Shown: in pieces, positions 46,600 to 57,631 of the stretch
Layout: each line of letters begins with the position of its first letter
Numbering within the stretch: position 1 is the stretch's first letter
NCBI GenBank assembly: GCA_029204225.1
Contig: CM055095.1
Coordinates: forward strand, 11,687,506 to 11,751,505
From: Diphasiastrum complanatum
Lineage: Eukaryota; Streptophyta; Lycopodiopsida; Lycopodiales; Lycopodiaceae
Length of the DNA stretch: 64,000 nt
Direction of reading: 5' to 3'
The notes under the pieces: generated by a model
What the model was told of the DNA's origin: nothing
Databases searched by the model: none
What the model saw: only the letters and a program-made list of their open reading frames with translations
Translations under genes and position numbers: made by a program

Positions 46600-49029
46600 G
46601 AAGATACTCTTTTAGTCTCAAAAAAGTGATTTATGAAAACCATCGCAAATACTTGCATGAAGGCCATCCATTCAGAGACACTCATAGAAGAGGTTTTGGA
46701 GGAAGAGTTGAGAGAGAGATGCCTCCAAAGAGGATGTCCGTGAAAGTTTGGCGAATACTATGGGAGGAATCTCAAGCAAAGCCAATCGATGGTATGAAAA
46801 GATTATCTATATTTCATTGTTTGGAATATTGGAATAACCTTTTAATTAATCACCTACTTGATCCCATGCACATACTTAAAAATGTGGGTGAATCTATTTG
46901 GAAACACTTGATTGGTGAAAAAGATACCATTGCTGCAAGGCACGATCTAAAAGAATCAAACACCAAAAAAGAATATTGGATAAAGGATGGTGAAGATCAT
47001 GCTCCAAAAGTACCTTGGACATTCACTAAGGAGGAGCTTAACCATGTGCGCTCCATTATCCATGACATTAGAACACCAACTGGTTTTGCCCATTCTCTAC
47101 GGTCATCATTCACAGTGGATGGAAAGTTGCAAGGTCTCAAATCTCATGATTGGCTTAAGATGATTCAATTCATCTATCCATTGTCAATTCGTGGGTGCTT
47201 GTCAAAAGATATTTGTGAGACCATATACAAACTATCAATCATTGTCAGGTATTTACATGTACTTGGTGAATTTTTTCTACTTAATATTTATTGATTGGAA
47301 ATTCAAATAGACATAAAATGGATTGAATATGTTGCAGATGGATGTGTTCAAAAGAAATCCGTGAGCTGGATCTTCGCAAGAGACATGAGGATATGGTGGA
47401 GATTGTGTGCATGTTTGAGAGATATTTTTCGACTTCCATCATGGACTCACAAGTGCATTTATTGGTGCACTTGGTTGAAGAAGTTTCTATTGCTGGTCCA
47501 GTGCACACTAGGTATAAGTGCATAAATTATCTTTTGCATGTGTATTTAAACTAGATCAATTGATACATGAACTCATTAAATAAAACACTTATTTTTAACC
47601 ATTTGTGATTTTTTAGGTGGATGTTCTTCATGAAAAGGTACATGAAAGTCTTAAATGATTTTGTGCATCAAAAGGCAAGGCCTGAAGGTAGCATGTCAGA
47701 GGGATGGTTAGTACATGAATCTCTCTTTTATGTTATTGAAATTTTGCACCAACTACATCCATCTGCTCCACTATTGTGGCGTGATGAGGAAGCCGAAGAT
47801 GTAACTCGTGAAAAACCTCAAGGGATGGGAAAGGTCCATAGGTTGGCACCCTTCCAACGAGAAATTTTTTTTTAATTTTGGAGTTATGGATAAATGGTTA
47901 GACCTATATGAAGAAGAAAAAAAAGAGAGGGCCTTGTCTAGAAAGCGCCAACGACAAAACAGAGGTCGACACATGGCCTCAAGTTCACATGATCTTGAGC
48001 CATTGCCCAAGCAATGCACTATAGAGTGGATGCATGACACACTACAAAAAGCAACAAAAGAGGGACAAAAAATATCAAATGCAGAATGGGACTTTGCAAG
48101 AGGATGCGAATGGAAGGTATTCTTCTTTAGATACTTTATTATTAGAACATTCTTGTTTATAACAATATTTGTTTAATCATTTTGAATCACCATGTTCATT
48201 CACAGTGATTATTTATGAGATTCATGTTTGTCATGTGGCAGTGCAAAACATATAATGCTATATGGGCTTTTGGTTTCCACTTTCGTGTTGAAAGGATTGA
48301 TAACAAGAGACGCACACACGATTGTGGTGTAATAGCATCTTTTCAACAAAAAAGTCAAAGTAGTGCACGAGATCAGAATCCCATCTCAAGAGATATAGAA
48401 TACGTAGGAACTATACAAATTATTTATGATGTGTCATTTGGTGAAAGTGGACACTATTTTTTATTTGATGTGAAATGGTTCAAGGTAGTTTGTAGAGGGC
48501 CAAATGCAATCGTAAAATCGGATCCAAGTGGATTTTTTGCAATTGATTCATCAAAAACATTGAGCATGGAGTCCGTTGACACATTGTTGTTGCCTCGTCA
48601 CTGTGAGCAGGTGCACATGCTATGCTATAATGTTTTTCATTTTATTGCAAGTGACTTCAGTATTTGAGTTTTCGATATGCTCTAAAATAGTGATTTTTGC
48701 AGGTGTTTTCTTAACCAGATTGACTAAACAAGATATGGTAGTTTGTAGCTCAAATTGAACCACATTTACGACGAGTATTTGAGGGTGCAAATGTTGAGAA
48801 TGAACTGGAAAACCTTCATTTTAACTATGAGATTGAGCTACCTAGAGATGTAATAAATCGTCAAACCATACTTGAAGCACTCACTTCCATAGATGTTGAG
48901 AATAGAAATTCTAATAGTCAAGATGATGAAATAATTTTTGAAAGTGAGAGTGATGATGAAAATCATCTAAGAGGAGATGAATTGCAAGATGTTGTCGCTG
49001 ATGAAATTGATTCTTGTAATTCTGAATAA
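46600..49029 (+). pseudogene. CACTA (En/Spm) TNP2-like transposase, N-terminally truncated
   Basis: From about 46,616 the reading KKVIYENHRKYLHEGHPFR and LDPMHILKNVGESIWKHLIG is the end of the Transposase_21 domain. TPTGFAHSLRSSF and LKSHDWLKMIQFIYPLSIRG start DUF4218, which continues as HEDMVEIVCMFERYFSTSIM, VHLVEEVSIAGPVHTRWMFF and HQKARPEGSMSEG. KRRTHDCGVIASF, FLFDVKWFKVV and the end EQVFFLTRL mark DUF4216. Introns with consensus edges lie at 47,249-47,337, 47,512-47,616, 48,117-48,241 and 48,611-48,702; removing each joins the conserved blocks. An acidic tail ends at a stop at 49,027. Defects: the catalytic N-terminus is missing, with frame changes near 47,860 and 48,740. The enzyme would cut and move CACTA elements. 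Confidence 0.87.
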
Positions 49030-49284
49030 AAATTGATTATTGCAATTCTGAATGAAATTGATTCTTGCAATGCTTTCAAATGATTGTTATTTAGCCAAAA
49101 TAGAGTCTCATTTATGGTCAAGTAAGTGAAAAGAATAGACAGAGTTTGACTTCAATCCCATTTTTTTGGAGATAATGTCGGTGAAGATAGATGTAGGCTT
49201 CATATTCCAAGAAAATTCTCATTTTTTAACAAATGTTGCAAAGGCAGTAAATCAATAAAAGCATGTGAGTTAATGAAATCACCA

Positions 49285-49470
49285 CCACAAACTATGACAA
49301 AATCAAGTGTTTCATCATAGTCAATCCCCTTGAATTGAGCATATCCCTTGGCAACTAGTCTTGTTTTATAATTGTTCATACTACCATCTTGATTAAGCTT
49401 GATCTTAAAAACCCATTTGCAAACAGTAACATTTTGTATCTTTGATGGAGGATCAATAATTTTACAAGTA
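49285..49470 (-). pseudogene. Copia RT N-terminal fragment
   Basis: The minus strand reads VCKWVFKIKLNQDGSMNNYK and TRLVAKGYAQFKGIDYDET, the conserved start of Copia RT. Nothing of the element follows on either side. Surrounding DNA to 50.19 kb has no supported gene. Confidence 0.75.
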
Positions 49471-50189
49471 TCTCAAACAATGCATCATGTACTCACTCAC
49501 TTTTCATTACATCAAATCACTCTTTTGTTGCTACAATTTCATTCACACTTGAAGGAACATCATCAAATTCAAGGTAGTAATAAGGGCAATAAAAATTAAA
49601 CAATCATCAACTTGTAATTGCTTCTCTCTTCCTTGTATTTGAGCCTTGATGGTTGCATTTGGAACTGATACCATGTTAAAATCAAAGGTTATGAACCTCA
49701 TTTGATACTAAAACCTTGAAAAAGCATCAAAGGTTTCACTTATATCTAATAGATAGAAAACTAGCACACAATTCAACCTATTTTGCATCTAATTGGCAAA
49801 GGCTTTTGAACACCACAATAAAACTAGAAATAATTGATCTTCACATCTTGTCACACACGTGGAAAGTATAATACTTTGTTCAGATTCAGATCTATTTATT
49901 AGACATAAAAAATATCACATTCATCATTCATCAATTTCTCATTAAAGAGAAAACTTGCCAAAATCACCATCTCTTGATAATCTCTCGAAGTATGTACAAA
50001 ATGAGCTCTCAATCCATTCAAATGATCTCGGATATGAGATTAGGTAGAGTGCCATTAGGGTAGATCCTAAACCCCTGGCTCTCAAAGCCTTAGATCATGC
50101 ATAATTACCCTCTTGGTAGCTCAAGTCAACTGTCTTATAAAAGTAGGTGGCTGCCCTCATCAAAAATCCCAATAATCTAGGAACACCAT

Positions 50190-50382
50190 AATATAATTCA
50201 CTTTAGAAAAATACTTATTTAACTAATTCCATTTCATTATAAACATGCAAAAAAAAAAAAAAAACCTCATTATAACAGAATTCACTTTAGAAAAAAATAT
50301 ATATAGCGTAATCATAATATAATTCACTTTAGAAATATATTTATTTAACTAATTTCATGTCATTATCAACATGCAAAAAACA
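50190..50382 (+). repeat. AT-rich tandem duplication of about 128 bp
   Basis: ATAATATAATTCACTTTAGA, TATTTAACTAATT and CAACATGCAAAAAA (ATAAACATGC in the first copy) occur in the same order at about 50,188-50,262 and 50,316-50,390, with a third partial TTCACTTTAGAAAA at 50,281. Confidence 0.7.
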
Positions 50383-50393
50383 AAAAAAAAATG

Positions 50394-50740
50394 TGTGGAT
50401 AATCCACGTAGAAGATATCCACGCATGGATATCTTTAACTTTCAGTCTCGTTCGGTGAACAGACTAAAATTCGCGTGGATTATCCATGCCAAAATTGCTT
50501 TCTGGCGCCACCAACCTTCCCTCCCAAGCAGTTGCCGAAATTTTCAAAATTCAATTTTGCGTGGAATCCACGCACATAAATTTTTTGGCGCCGTGTCAGA
50601 AAAACACCGGTAGACTGACCGGAGGCGTGTTCAAAATTTTTTTGACGTAGATAATCCACGCGTGGATGTTCCACGCAAACAAAATTTCGAAAAATCGACT
50701 AAGTGTCGGGTCTCGTTTGGATACTCTGCGTGGATAAACA
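50394..50740. repeat. Cluster of GCGTGGAT/ATCCACGC inverted repeats
   Basis: Within 345 bases the word GTGGAT or its complement recurs in palindromic pairs: GTGGATAATCCAC (50,395), GATATCCACGCATGGATATC (50,414-50,433), GTGGATTATCCA (50,474), GCGTGGAATCCACGC (50,559-50,573), ATCCACGCGTGGAT (50,654-50,667) and CGTGGATGTTCCACG (50,661-50,675), with a last GCGTGGATA at 50,728. No coding or LTR signal explains it. Confidence 0.75.
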
Positions 50741-50759
50741 CAAAGTTTTCTAGTTGTGC

Positions 50760-52200
50760 TACATGTGATGCTACTGGTCTTGAAGATAGAATTTTTTTCC
50801 TTGTTGATCTTTTGACTACCATGGATTGGATTAAAATGTACATGGATTTAATTGGAAAGAAGGACACCTTGAGTAATGTTGAGAATATCTTTATCAACCT
50901 CCCTAAATATGTTAATAAAATTGCGGAAGAAGAAAGGTTTTGCAATACTCATCTTTGAAAGATATTTGCTTCTTTGGAGAATGAAAATAGTGCTTTGACG
51001 TCTAATATTTCTACCCCATTGAACCCCCTCTTTCTTTGCATCCGTTGATTTTTGTTTATGACCTTGATGAAGAAAGTGCTTCCCAACTAGAATCCTTCTC
51101 AGAAGAAATCTGTAAAGTAGACAATCAGTCTTCCTTTGAGTTCTGTCAAGTCAAGATTTACCAAGTACCTTTGGTGTCTAGTCGAACTATCAAGTTTAAA
51201 TATGCCAAAATTGCCTACAAGCTATGGAGTCTCCCTTTTGTGAATTTTTTGGCACCTATCTCTATTGAACTTTGGATTGCTCTTGCCCACCTTACTGATG
51301 TTGAAGTCAATACCTACAAGCAAGTCACTTGATAAAAAAATCATGCCTTTGACACTCCCGTTCCCTTTAATAATGTCATCAAAATTAACAGATTTGAGCC
51401 TGCGAGATGTCCTTCTAAGCAAACCTAGGTTAGAACTAAAGGCCATTTTGAGACTGGTTTTAACGGAATGAACTTACATCATGCTAGGATCTGAAATTGG
51501 AAAAGGCCTTTCTTTAAATGTAGATGCGGTGACAAATGCAAATCTAACAATTCCTCCATTATCTGGATTGACCATGCTTTTTGGTTTATGATGAATAATC
51601 TTGCTAAATTTTTTCCTAGTGCTTCCCTACAGAACCAAATGAATGCTTTTTTCCTTGGGCTACATAAACCTGCAAGAGACGTTGTCAAATCCCACCTTGT
51701 CTTTCTTTTCATTAGATAGTACATATCACGACACCGCCATAGAACTCACCAATGACCCTAATGCCAAACTTTTAGCACACCTTGGTGATGCCGAGAACAT
51801 CCTCGAAATTGATCGCCTTTGAAAAAGCCCAGTTTTTCTACTTTGCAAGACAAGTACTTCCAAAATACGAGCAAACAATCAAGGTCCTTCAATTTGAATA
51901 ATCCACGCTCAATCATGTCTGGTAGCGGCAACAAGAAAAGGAAATACTTTTCTAATAAAGGCAATACGGGACAAAGCAACAACGAAAAAGAAGATTTTCC
52001 CATTAAAAACTTGAATTTTTACCGAGACTAATCCATGTGTAGGAAAGAAGGAGAAGAAACAAAAAGATCACTGGAGGTCAATGCAGCAGGAAGAGTACAA
52101 CTTATGGTTAGGAGAAACAAAGAGAAGATTTTCTTACATTTATGCTATTACGATAGATGCTTTGAGAGTATAAATGTCAAACAATTATATTCCAAGACTT
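50760..52200 (+). other. Unrecognised degraded coding-like region
   Basis: Several plus-strand blocks stay open for 60-100 codons in changing frames (50,662-50,958; 51,036-51,332; 51,265-51,471; 51,819-52,031). The last contains a Lys/Asn-rich basic tail (SGSGNKKRKYFSNKGNTGQS) like the nucleic-acid-binding end of retroelement or pararetrovirus-type capsid proteins. No CCHC knuckle, protease or polymerase motif was found. It could be a decayed retroelement gag of a lineage I do not recognise. Weak call. Confidence 0.3.
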
Positions 52201-52204
52201 TATT

Positions 52205-52740
52205 TCAAATTTTTGGTTGAGAAAATTGTGTTTGGTTAGACTTATTTTCCGCATGTAAAACATGAATAGTACAAGCCCTTTCAAGTCTTTTGTGGGACTC
52301 TTTCAAAAGTGACCAGTCCGTCTTATCTTCATGATCGAGGTTAAAAAACCAGTCACGTGCTTTAGCGATCATGGTCATGGAAAACAGTTGGACCATATCA
52401 TCTGGAGATGTTTCACCGTAAACGTTACATGCATTCTCAACTACCGTCAAACTTTGGTAGATCTAACTTGGATGTTCTTTTCTCATGATGAGCACTGTGG
52501 GTAGAAAAAGTGCCATTAAGGTGGGTTCTGGCCTATGGAAGTTCGGTACCATAAAAATGGGCTCGTGCTCGTGAAGACTCGGCTCTATCAGGTTCTTGTC
52601 CCTCAAATGGATTTGCGGATGATCCATGTATTTGGGCCCGCATTTGGTAGAACCTATGGCATCTGATTTGTTCAGTTGTAGGGGACTTGATCTCGTATGG
52701 ATAATCTTTTGAGATTTCAAAATATGTATGCTGGTCCATT
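52205..52740 (-). pseudogene. Gypsy Gag fragment
   Basis: The reading VVENACNVYGETSPDDMVQL, FSMTMIAKARDWFFNLD and DWSLLKESHKRLERA is the core of the retrotransposon Gag domain of plant Gypsy elements (LFxxxLxxxAxxWFxxL). About 85 upstream codons at 52,463-52,720 are basic/Pro-rich and fit the Gag N-terminus. It lies on the 3' side of the Gypsy RNase H/integrase remnant, the wrong order for one element, so it is a separate insertion. Confidence 0.72.
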
Positions 52741-53091
52741 GGGAACTATTGTGTCTTTTTTGTGTTGGGTATGGTTTGTTTGGTGTTTTTTGATTTTTTA
52801 GGGTTTTTGGTAATTTTGGATTTTTTTGGGTTTTTAAGGAAGTCAGGGGGGGGGGGTCTCAATATGAAAAGAGCTTTCTATTGGTATGGGTTTTATTTTT
52901 TGAAATTTGTTTTTTGGTGTTCATGCCAAAAAAAAAAAAAAAAACTCAAACTCTAAGGCTCTAGAAAGATGGTGGTTCGATCAAAACTACAATCAGAGGT
53001 CTCGTTTGAAAGTTATGTGGGTTGGTCTTAATCCGGTCCGGTTGAGATGAGAGTTAAGTGATCCAGTCGAGAATTGACTTATTTACCTCAT

Positions 53092-53362
53092 TTGAGATCT
53101 GATCGCATCCTTCGGTCAAGATCTGAACCAGAACTTTCGGTCGAGATCTGACGCGATGCCTCAGTCGAGAACTTAACGCAATGCTTCGGTCAAGATCTAA
53201 CATGATGCTTCGGTCGAGATCTGATGCGATGCCTTGGTCGAGATCTGACGCAATGCCTTGGTCGAGATCTAAGTCAGAAAATGACTCAGTCAAGATCTGA
53301 GTCAGAAAACGACTCGGTCGAGATTTGAGACAGAAAACAACTTGGTCGAGATCTCAAATTTT
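53092..53362 (+). repeat. Minisatellite of CGGTCGAGATCTGA units, two unit lengths
   Basis: About ten units beginning with TCGGTCGAGATCTGA. Units at 53,140-53,250 are about 24-25 bases (ending ACGCGATGCCT); those at 53,250-53,345 are about 28 bases (ending GTCAGAAAACGAC). The embedded AGATCT is mostly kept. Confidence 0.85.
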
Positions 53363-53373
53363 TTTTTGTTTGG

Positions 53374-54600
53374 TCACTGTTCGGTCGAGACGTGGAGAAG
53401 AAAGGGCATCAGTCGAGAATGGGAGCATGAGAGGATGGTAGGACCGTGAGGAATGAATGAAGTGCTTTGGTTGTAGGAGGTGTGTGTGGGCAGATTTTCT
53501 AGTGGATGTTGTATTTTGGTTAGAATGCGACAGATGATCTTGTTTGAGAATTCTGCTAACGGGTTACATCGAGGATAGTATGGCACCTATGCTTTTGCAA
53601 TGCTTCACAAAATAATGGGTCAGAAGGTTATGTACAACGTCATTGAGGAAATGAGTCCCTCTATCACTCACTAACTCTATCGAACAACCAAATCGAGTGA
53701 TGATATTTTCATATAAAAACTTGGCCGTAACTTTGGCTATAGCTTGCTTTGTCGCTCTAGCTTCTACCCAATTCATAGCATAGTCAATGGCTACTAAGAT
53801 GTATATGGATTGAGTACCTCATGCGACTGGGCTAATCAGCCCTATAAAATCAATTTCCCATTTATGAAACGCTTCTCCTTTGGCTATTGAAGTTAGTGGC
53901 ATAAAATCAGCACGTTGAGGAATGCTTATTTATTGGCGGACATCACAAGCTTTAATTTGTGCGTAACTATCTTAAATAATGTCGTTCACCAAAACCCGGC
54001 TAATAAAATTTTCTTAGCGGTACTGTCAAACGAGAAGTGCCCTCCTCCTTCACCTTCATGTGTCAGGGAAATTATTTGTTCAACTTCATCTTCATTAACA
54101 CATCTCCTGATAATTACATCTACACCTTTTTTATACAGTTGTCCAACAATTAAAAGGTAAGGCCTAGATTTCAATATCAGTTTACTCTTATCAACTTTAG
54201 ACATAGTTGGGTCTGGTACTTTGGTTGATAGAAATGAGACTATTTCTTCAGCCCATCTAGGAGTAGCGTCGATTTGGAATAGGTAGGCATTTGGTAGTTT
54301 GTCATTGATAGGCTTTGTAACTCTATCAGCCGATGCTATTCCGGATAAATGGTCAGCAAGAAAATGTTGCTTACATTTCCTAACAATAATCTTGAGGTCA
54401 AATTTTAAAAGGATAAGTAACCATCTAGCTATATGACCCATGTTGCACGATTTATTCAACAAATATGACAATGCTTGGTGATTAGTAAAAAACTTGAATT
54501 GATTTTCTAATAAACAATGACATAATCTCTGGACAGCATATATCATTGCTAAAGCATATCTTTCAGTTGTAGAATAATTTACTTCAGCGGGGACTAACTG
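53374..54600 (-). pseudogene. Gypsy RNase H and integrase remnant
   Basis: From 54,600 downward: YSTTERYALAMIYAVQRLCH, FFTNHQALSYLLNKSC (Asp of the DHQAL box replaced by Asn), IARWLLILLKFDLKIIVRK, HFLADHLSGI; then the integrase zinc finger LTHEGEGGGHFSFDSTAKKI. The core, in other frames, shows EARATKQAIAKVTAKFLYEN and ELVSDRGTHFLNDVV (second Asp); the final-Glu region is read as YYPRCNPLAEFSNKI, with NPLAE in place of NGQAE. It is close in arrangement and sequence to the Gypsy element at 17.8-19.9 kb, but it is a separate copy lacking RT and gag. Confidence 0.87.
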
Positions 54601-54604
54601 TCAG

Positions 54605-54745
54605 CTTTGGAAGATGGCCAAAATAGTCCTAAGATATATCTCATCAACTAGGAATCTTGGCATACTCTACAAAGGGACTAATCTTGGCTTAAGAGCCTAT
54701 AGTGACTCGGATTTTGCAAGTTACAACACAGTCGAGGGTAGCGAA
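54605..54745 (+). pseudogene. Copia RNase H fragment
   Basis: MAKIVLRYISSTRNLGILY and LRAYSDSDFASYNT correspond to the start of Copia RNase H (KRVLRYLxGTxxLGLxY and YSDADWA, with the first catalytic Asp). Similarity ends after about 45 codons. It abuts the end of the minus-strand Gypsy remnant. Confidence 0.7.
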
Positions 54746-54819
54746 TTGTCGAGTCAAGTCGACCGTTTACTTTGTGGAGTCGATGTCAATGTGAGACTCG
54801 AACTCGAGTATTGTTGAGT

Positions 54820-56940
54820 GTCGAGTCGACCTTGCTCTACTATATCCATGTATTTATGTAGACTGTTTGATTGTGTGAGTAAAACTGTAGACTGTTATAG
54901 AGAGTGGATATTTACATAAGTACTCAGTTGATGAATTCAGGTGAGTAGGAGTAAGATTTACTTCAACATGTAGTTTTTGAGAATGTACATGGTTAAGCAT
55001 TACTAACTAAAATGGTGAAGCACTACTTACTAGAATGGTTAAGTATTGGGAGTGGAGTGTGCATGCAAAATCACTTTTTGTTTAGGCATTATGGTAACTT
55101 TCTCTCTAGTACATGACATTTCTTGATAGGCCTTTTTGTCTATTGGAAATCTAGTGAATGTCTAGCAGGATGGGTGTTGCAACACAATTGCAGATTCTTT
55201 TTAGCTACAAATATACCATAATGGCCAGTCCATAATTGGACGTAATATTCTTAAGGAGGGAAAAATCAAGCAACCATACTCACTCACAAGTTGCATAGAA
55301 TTAGGTATTACATAAATGTCATATAGCTACCAACTTTAGTAAAATATCTAAAAAAGCATATGCAATGTTCATTTCCAATTCACTCAATGCAAATATGAAT
55401 TTTGATATTTGTGCTAGGTAAATAAGTGATACATTTTAAACTAATACTTTCAATAGCTTCATAATTCACACAACGTATAGCGTTGCAATTACTAGTTGGA
55501 TAGGTCAAAATTCAAAATAGACAAAAACTTATGGCTTCGAACATTTCAAGATTATCATATTGCACATCAATAAAAGTATACTATGTCAACGAGTTAAGCT
55601 CTAGCACCTTCTTTGTCTCTCTATGGACATGACTACTTGTAACTAGTTGACTATGGACAAGTGTACAATTTGATACATTGTATGACATTTCTAATTCTTG
55701 CACACTACACATGGAGACCATTTCACAACATGGCATACCACCTTTAGTCTGACATGTCCTCATTCATGCACACAAGGGTTTGAACTTAGTTGAGCAAGCC
55801 CAAAAGCCAACGTCTTCCTCCATGAATCCTTAGATCTACCATGACTAAATGTAAGCATTGTAAATAGATAAAGGTTTGTACAAAATTCAAGAAAGTACTC
55901 AATTAACCTTGCTCAAAATGGCTAAAATATGCTTCTAGCATTGGGCCAATGTTATTATCGTACTACAAAATTTGATTGAGTATGAGCCATAATTGTTATG
56001 TTCAAGCTAGTGATCATTGTGCCACACCTACACATCTTTTTGCATGTGACTTGAAGTTGCTATTGAAAGTGACACTTACATTTTTGTCTTGCCTTTATAT
56101 ATATTTGAGGAATATAGTGATTTGTGGGGACTTAATCCTTTTGTCTCTCACTAGTCACTACATGAAGACGACATTCTTTTGTTATATTTGAGATAGTTCA
56201 CTTGATGATTAATATAACTATTGTTTGTTCCACACAATCACGCTTACTCTTATCCCTAGAAAGCAGAGTCAAAAGATTACTTAAGCGTACAGTCATAATA
56301 TTACTGTACAAATAACAAGCTATAGAATATGGTAGTGCGAGATAAACTTTGTGGTTTGTTTCTATGGTGAAGTAAGGATACATTTGATTGTGCCAAGTAT
56401 CATAAAAAACCAACCCATCATCACATGGAGTGGTGAAGGACATGCCATCCTCCACAATAAACTACAAAAATAGTGGAAAAAAGATGGTAATGTGTTGACA
56501 ATGACATGCATTCAATATCTTCCTATTATTTTATCAAGAGAAGATCTCCAATGCAAATTTCTAGAATCCATGGTCCACACACTCCATTCCATGTATCATT
56601 GTAAATAAAGGGATGCAAGAAATATCAAATAAAGCCAGGAAAAGAAGCTGGGCAGATTTACAAGCGCAAAAAAGGGAAAACAAGAAACGCTTGGATCATG
56701 GATGCACTCAAATAGAGAATTGTCACATGCTATTGCAAGACAGGTCCCACACGAGCTTGAATGCCAAGTTACTGCTGCTGGTTTTTTGCCTTTATTAATG
56801 GTGACGGTGAGTCATGGGAGATATACTGAAATTCAAAAGCCCTCAGCGCTCTTCGATGTTCACGCTACAAGACTTTTTCTCCCTGGTCCCGTGATCAGAG
56901 TGCTTGCATTATGCTTTTGAAACTAGAAACGCCGCCTCGT
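54820..56940. other. Spacer without recognised features
   Basis: AT-rich DNA. Short open readings (for example 55,976-56,191 plus and 56,198-56,455 minus) show no motif, codon bias or splice context that would support a gene. Confidence 0.5.
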
Positions 56941-56959
56941 TGTAATAATAAAAGAGAAA

Positions 56960-57031
56960 AGGTCCTACCGAGATTTGAACTCGGGCTACTGGATTCAGAG
57001 TCCAGTGTCCTAACCACTAGACCATAGGACC
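56960..57031 (-). tRNA. tRNA-Gln (anticodon CUG)
   Basis: The minus strand folds as a standard cloverleaf: acceptor GGTCCTA paired with TAGGACC; D arm containing the A box TGGTCTAGTGG; anticodon stem CTGGA/TCCAG with loop CTCTGAA, giving CUG; T arm CCGAG TTCGAAT CTCGG with the B box GTTCGAATC. The discriminator base is T at 56,960 and no CCA is encoded, as usual for nuclear genes. TTTTCTCTTTT follows directly, a suitable RNA polymerase III terminator. No intron. All stems pair without mismatch, so it is probably functional. It inserts glutamine at CAG codons. Confidence 0.97.
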
Positions 57032-57626
57032 ATTGGATGTAATTATCTCTTCAATCACTTTATAAGAATAAAACCTTGTATGTCGTGACTTACATGCTAC
57101 TAGCCTCACGTGTTTCTATATACAACAAAATGTCCCCTTAACAACGTTTCACAAGGTTTCCTCAAAAAATTCTCATGCTTTTTTAATTCTCCCAAGAGTC
57201 TAATTTGTGTAGTTGGACTTGATTCATAATTTGCATAGTTGCAAAAGAGTCTCTCTAAGTTGTTTGTTAAAAACTAGTTGGACTTATTTCATAATTCCAA
57301 TCGTTGCATAAGAGTCTCTAATGTTTGTGATGAGACTACTTGAACTTATTCATAATTTACATAGTTGCCAAAAAAGGCTAATAACATGAACAAAGTCCAA
57401 AATTTGATAAAGGCTAAATGGAGCAAGAGAGTTAGCCTCGATATCTTTTAGAATCGATCACTTAAGGCAGGAACTAATAAACTCCAATGCATACAAGGAT
57501 TTAGTTGATCAAGTTGGTTGAAGAAGCTGCTTTTTCGCATTCACATGAAAAAAACAAAGTGAAATTCACTATGAGAAGCAAAGCCAAGTATGTTGCTCTC
57601 GGGTAGAGAGAGAAAATATACTCACA
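57032..57626. other. Spacer between tRNA and LTR element
   Basis: AT-rich, with two loosely repeated phrases around 57,190-57,290 and 57,300-57,370 (GTTGGACTTATTTCATAATT and relatives). No gene seen. Confidence 0.5.
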
Positions 57627-57631
57627 CTTGG
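57627..57631 (+). repeat. Left target-site duplication CTTGG
   Basis: CTTGG precedes the element and is repeated at 62,757-62,761 directly after its CA end, the 5-bp footprint of integration. Confidence 0.9.
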
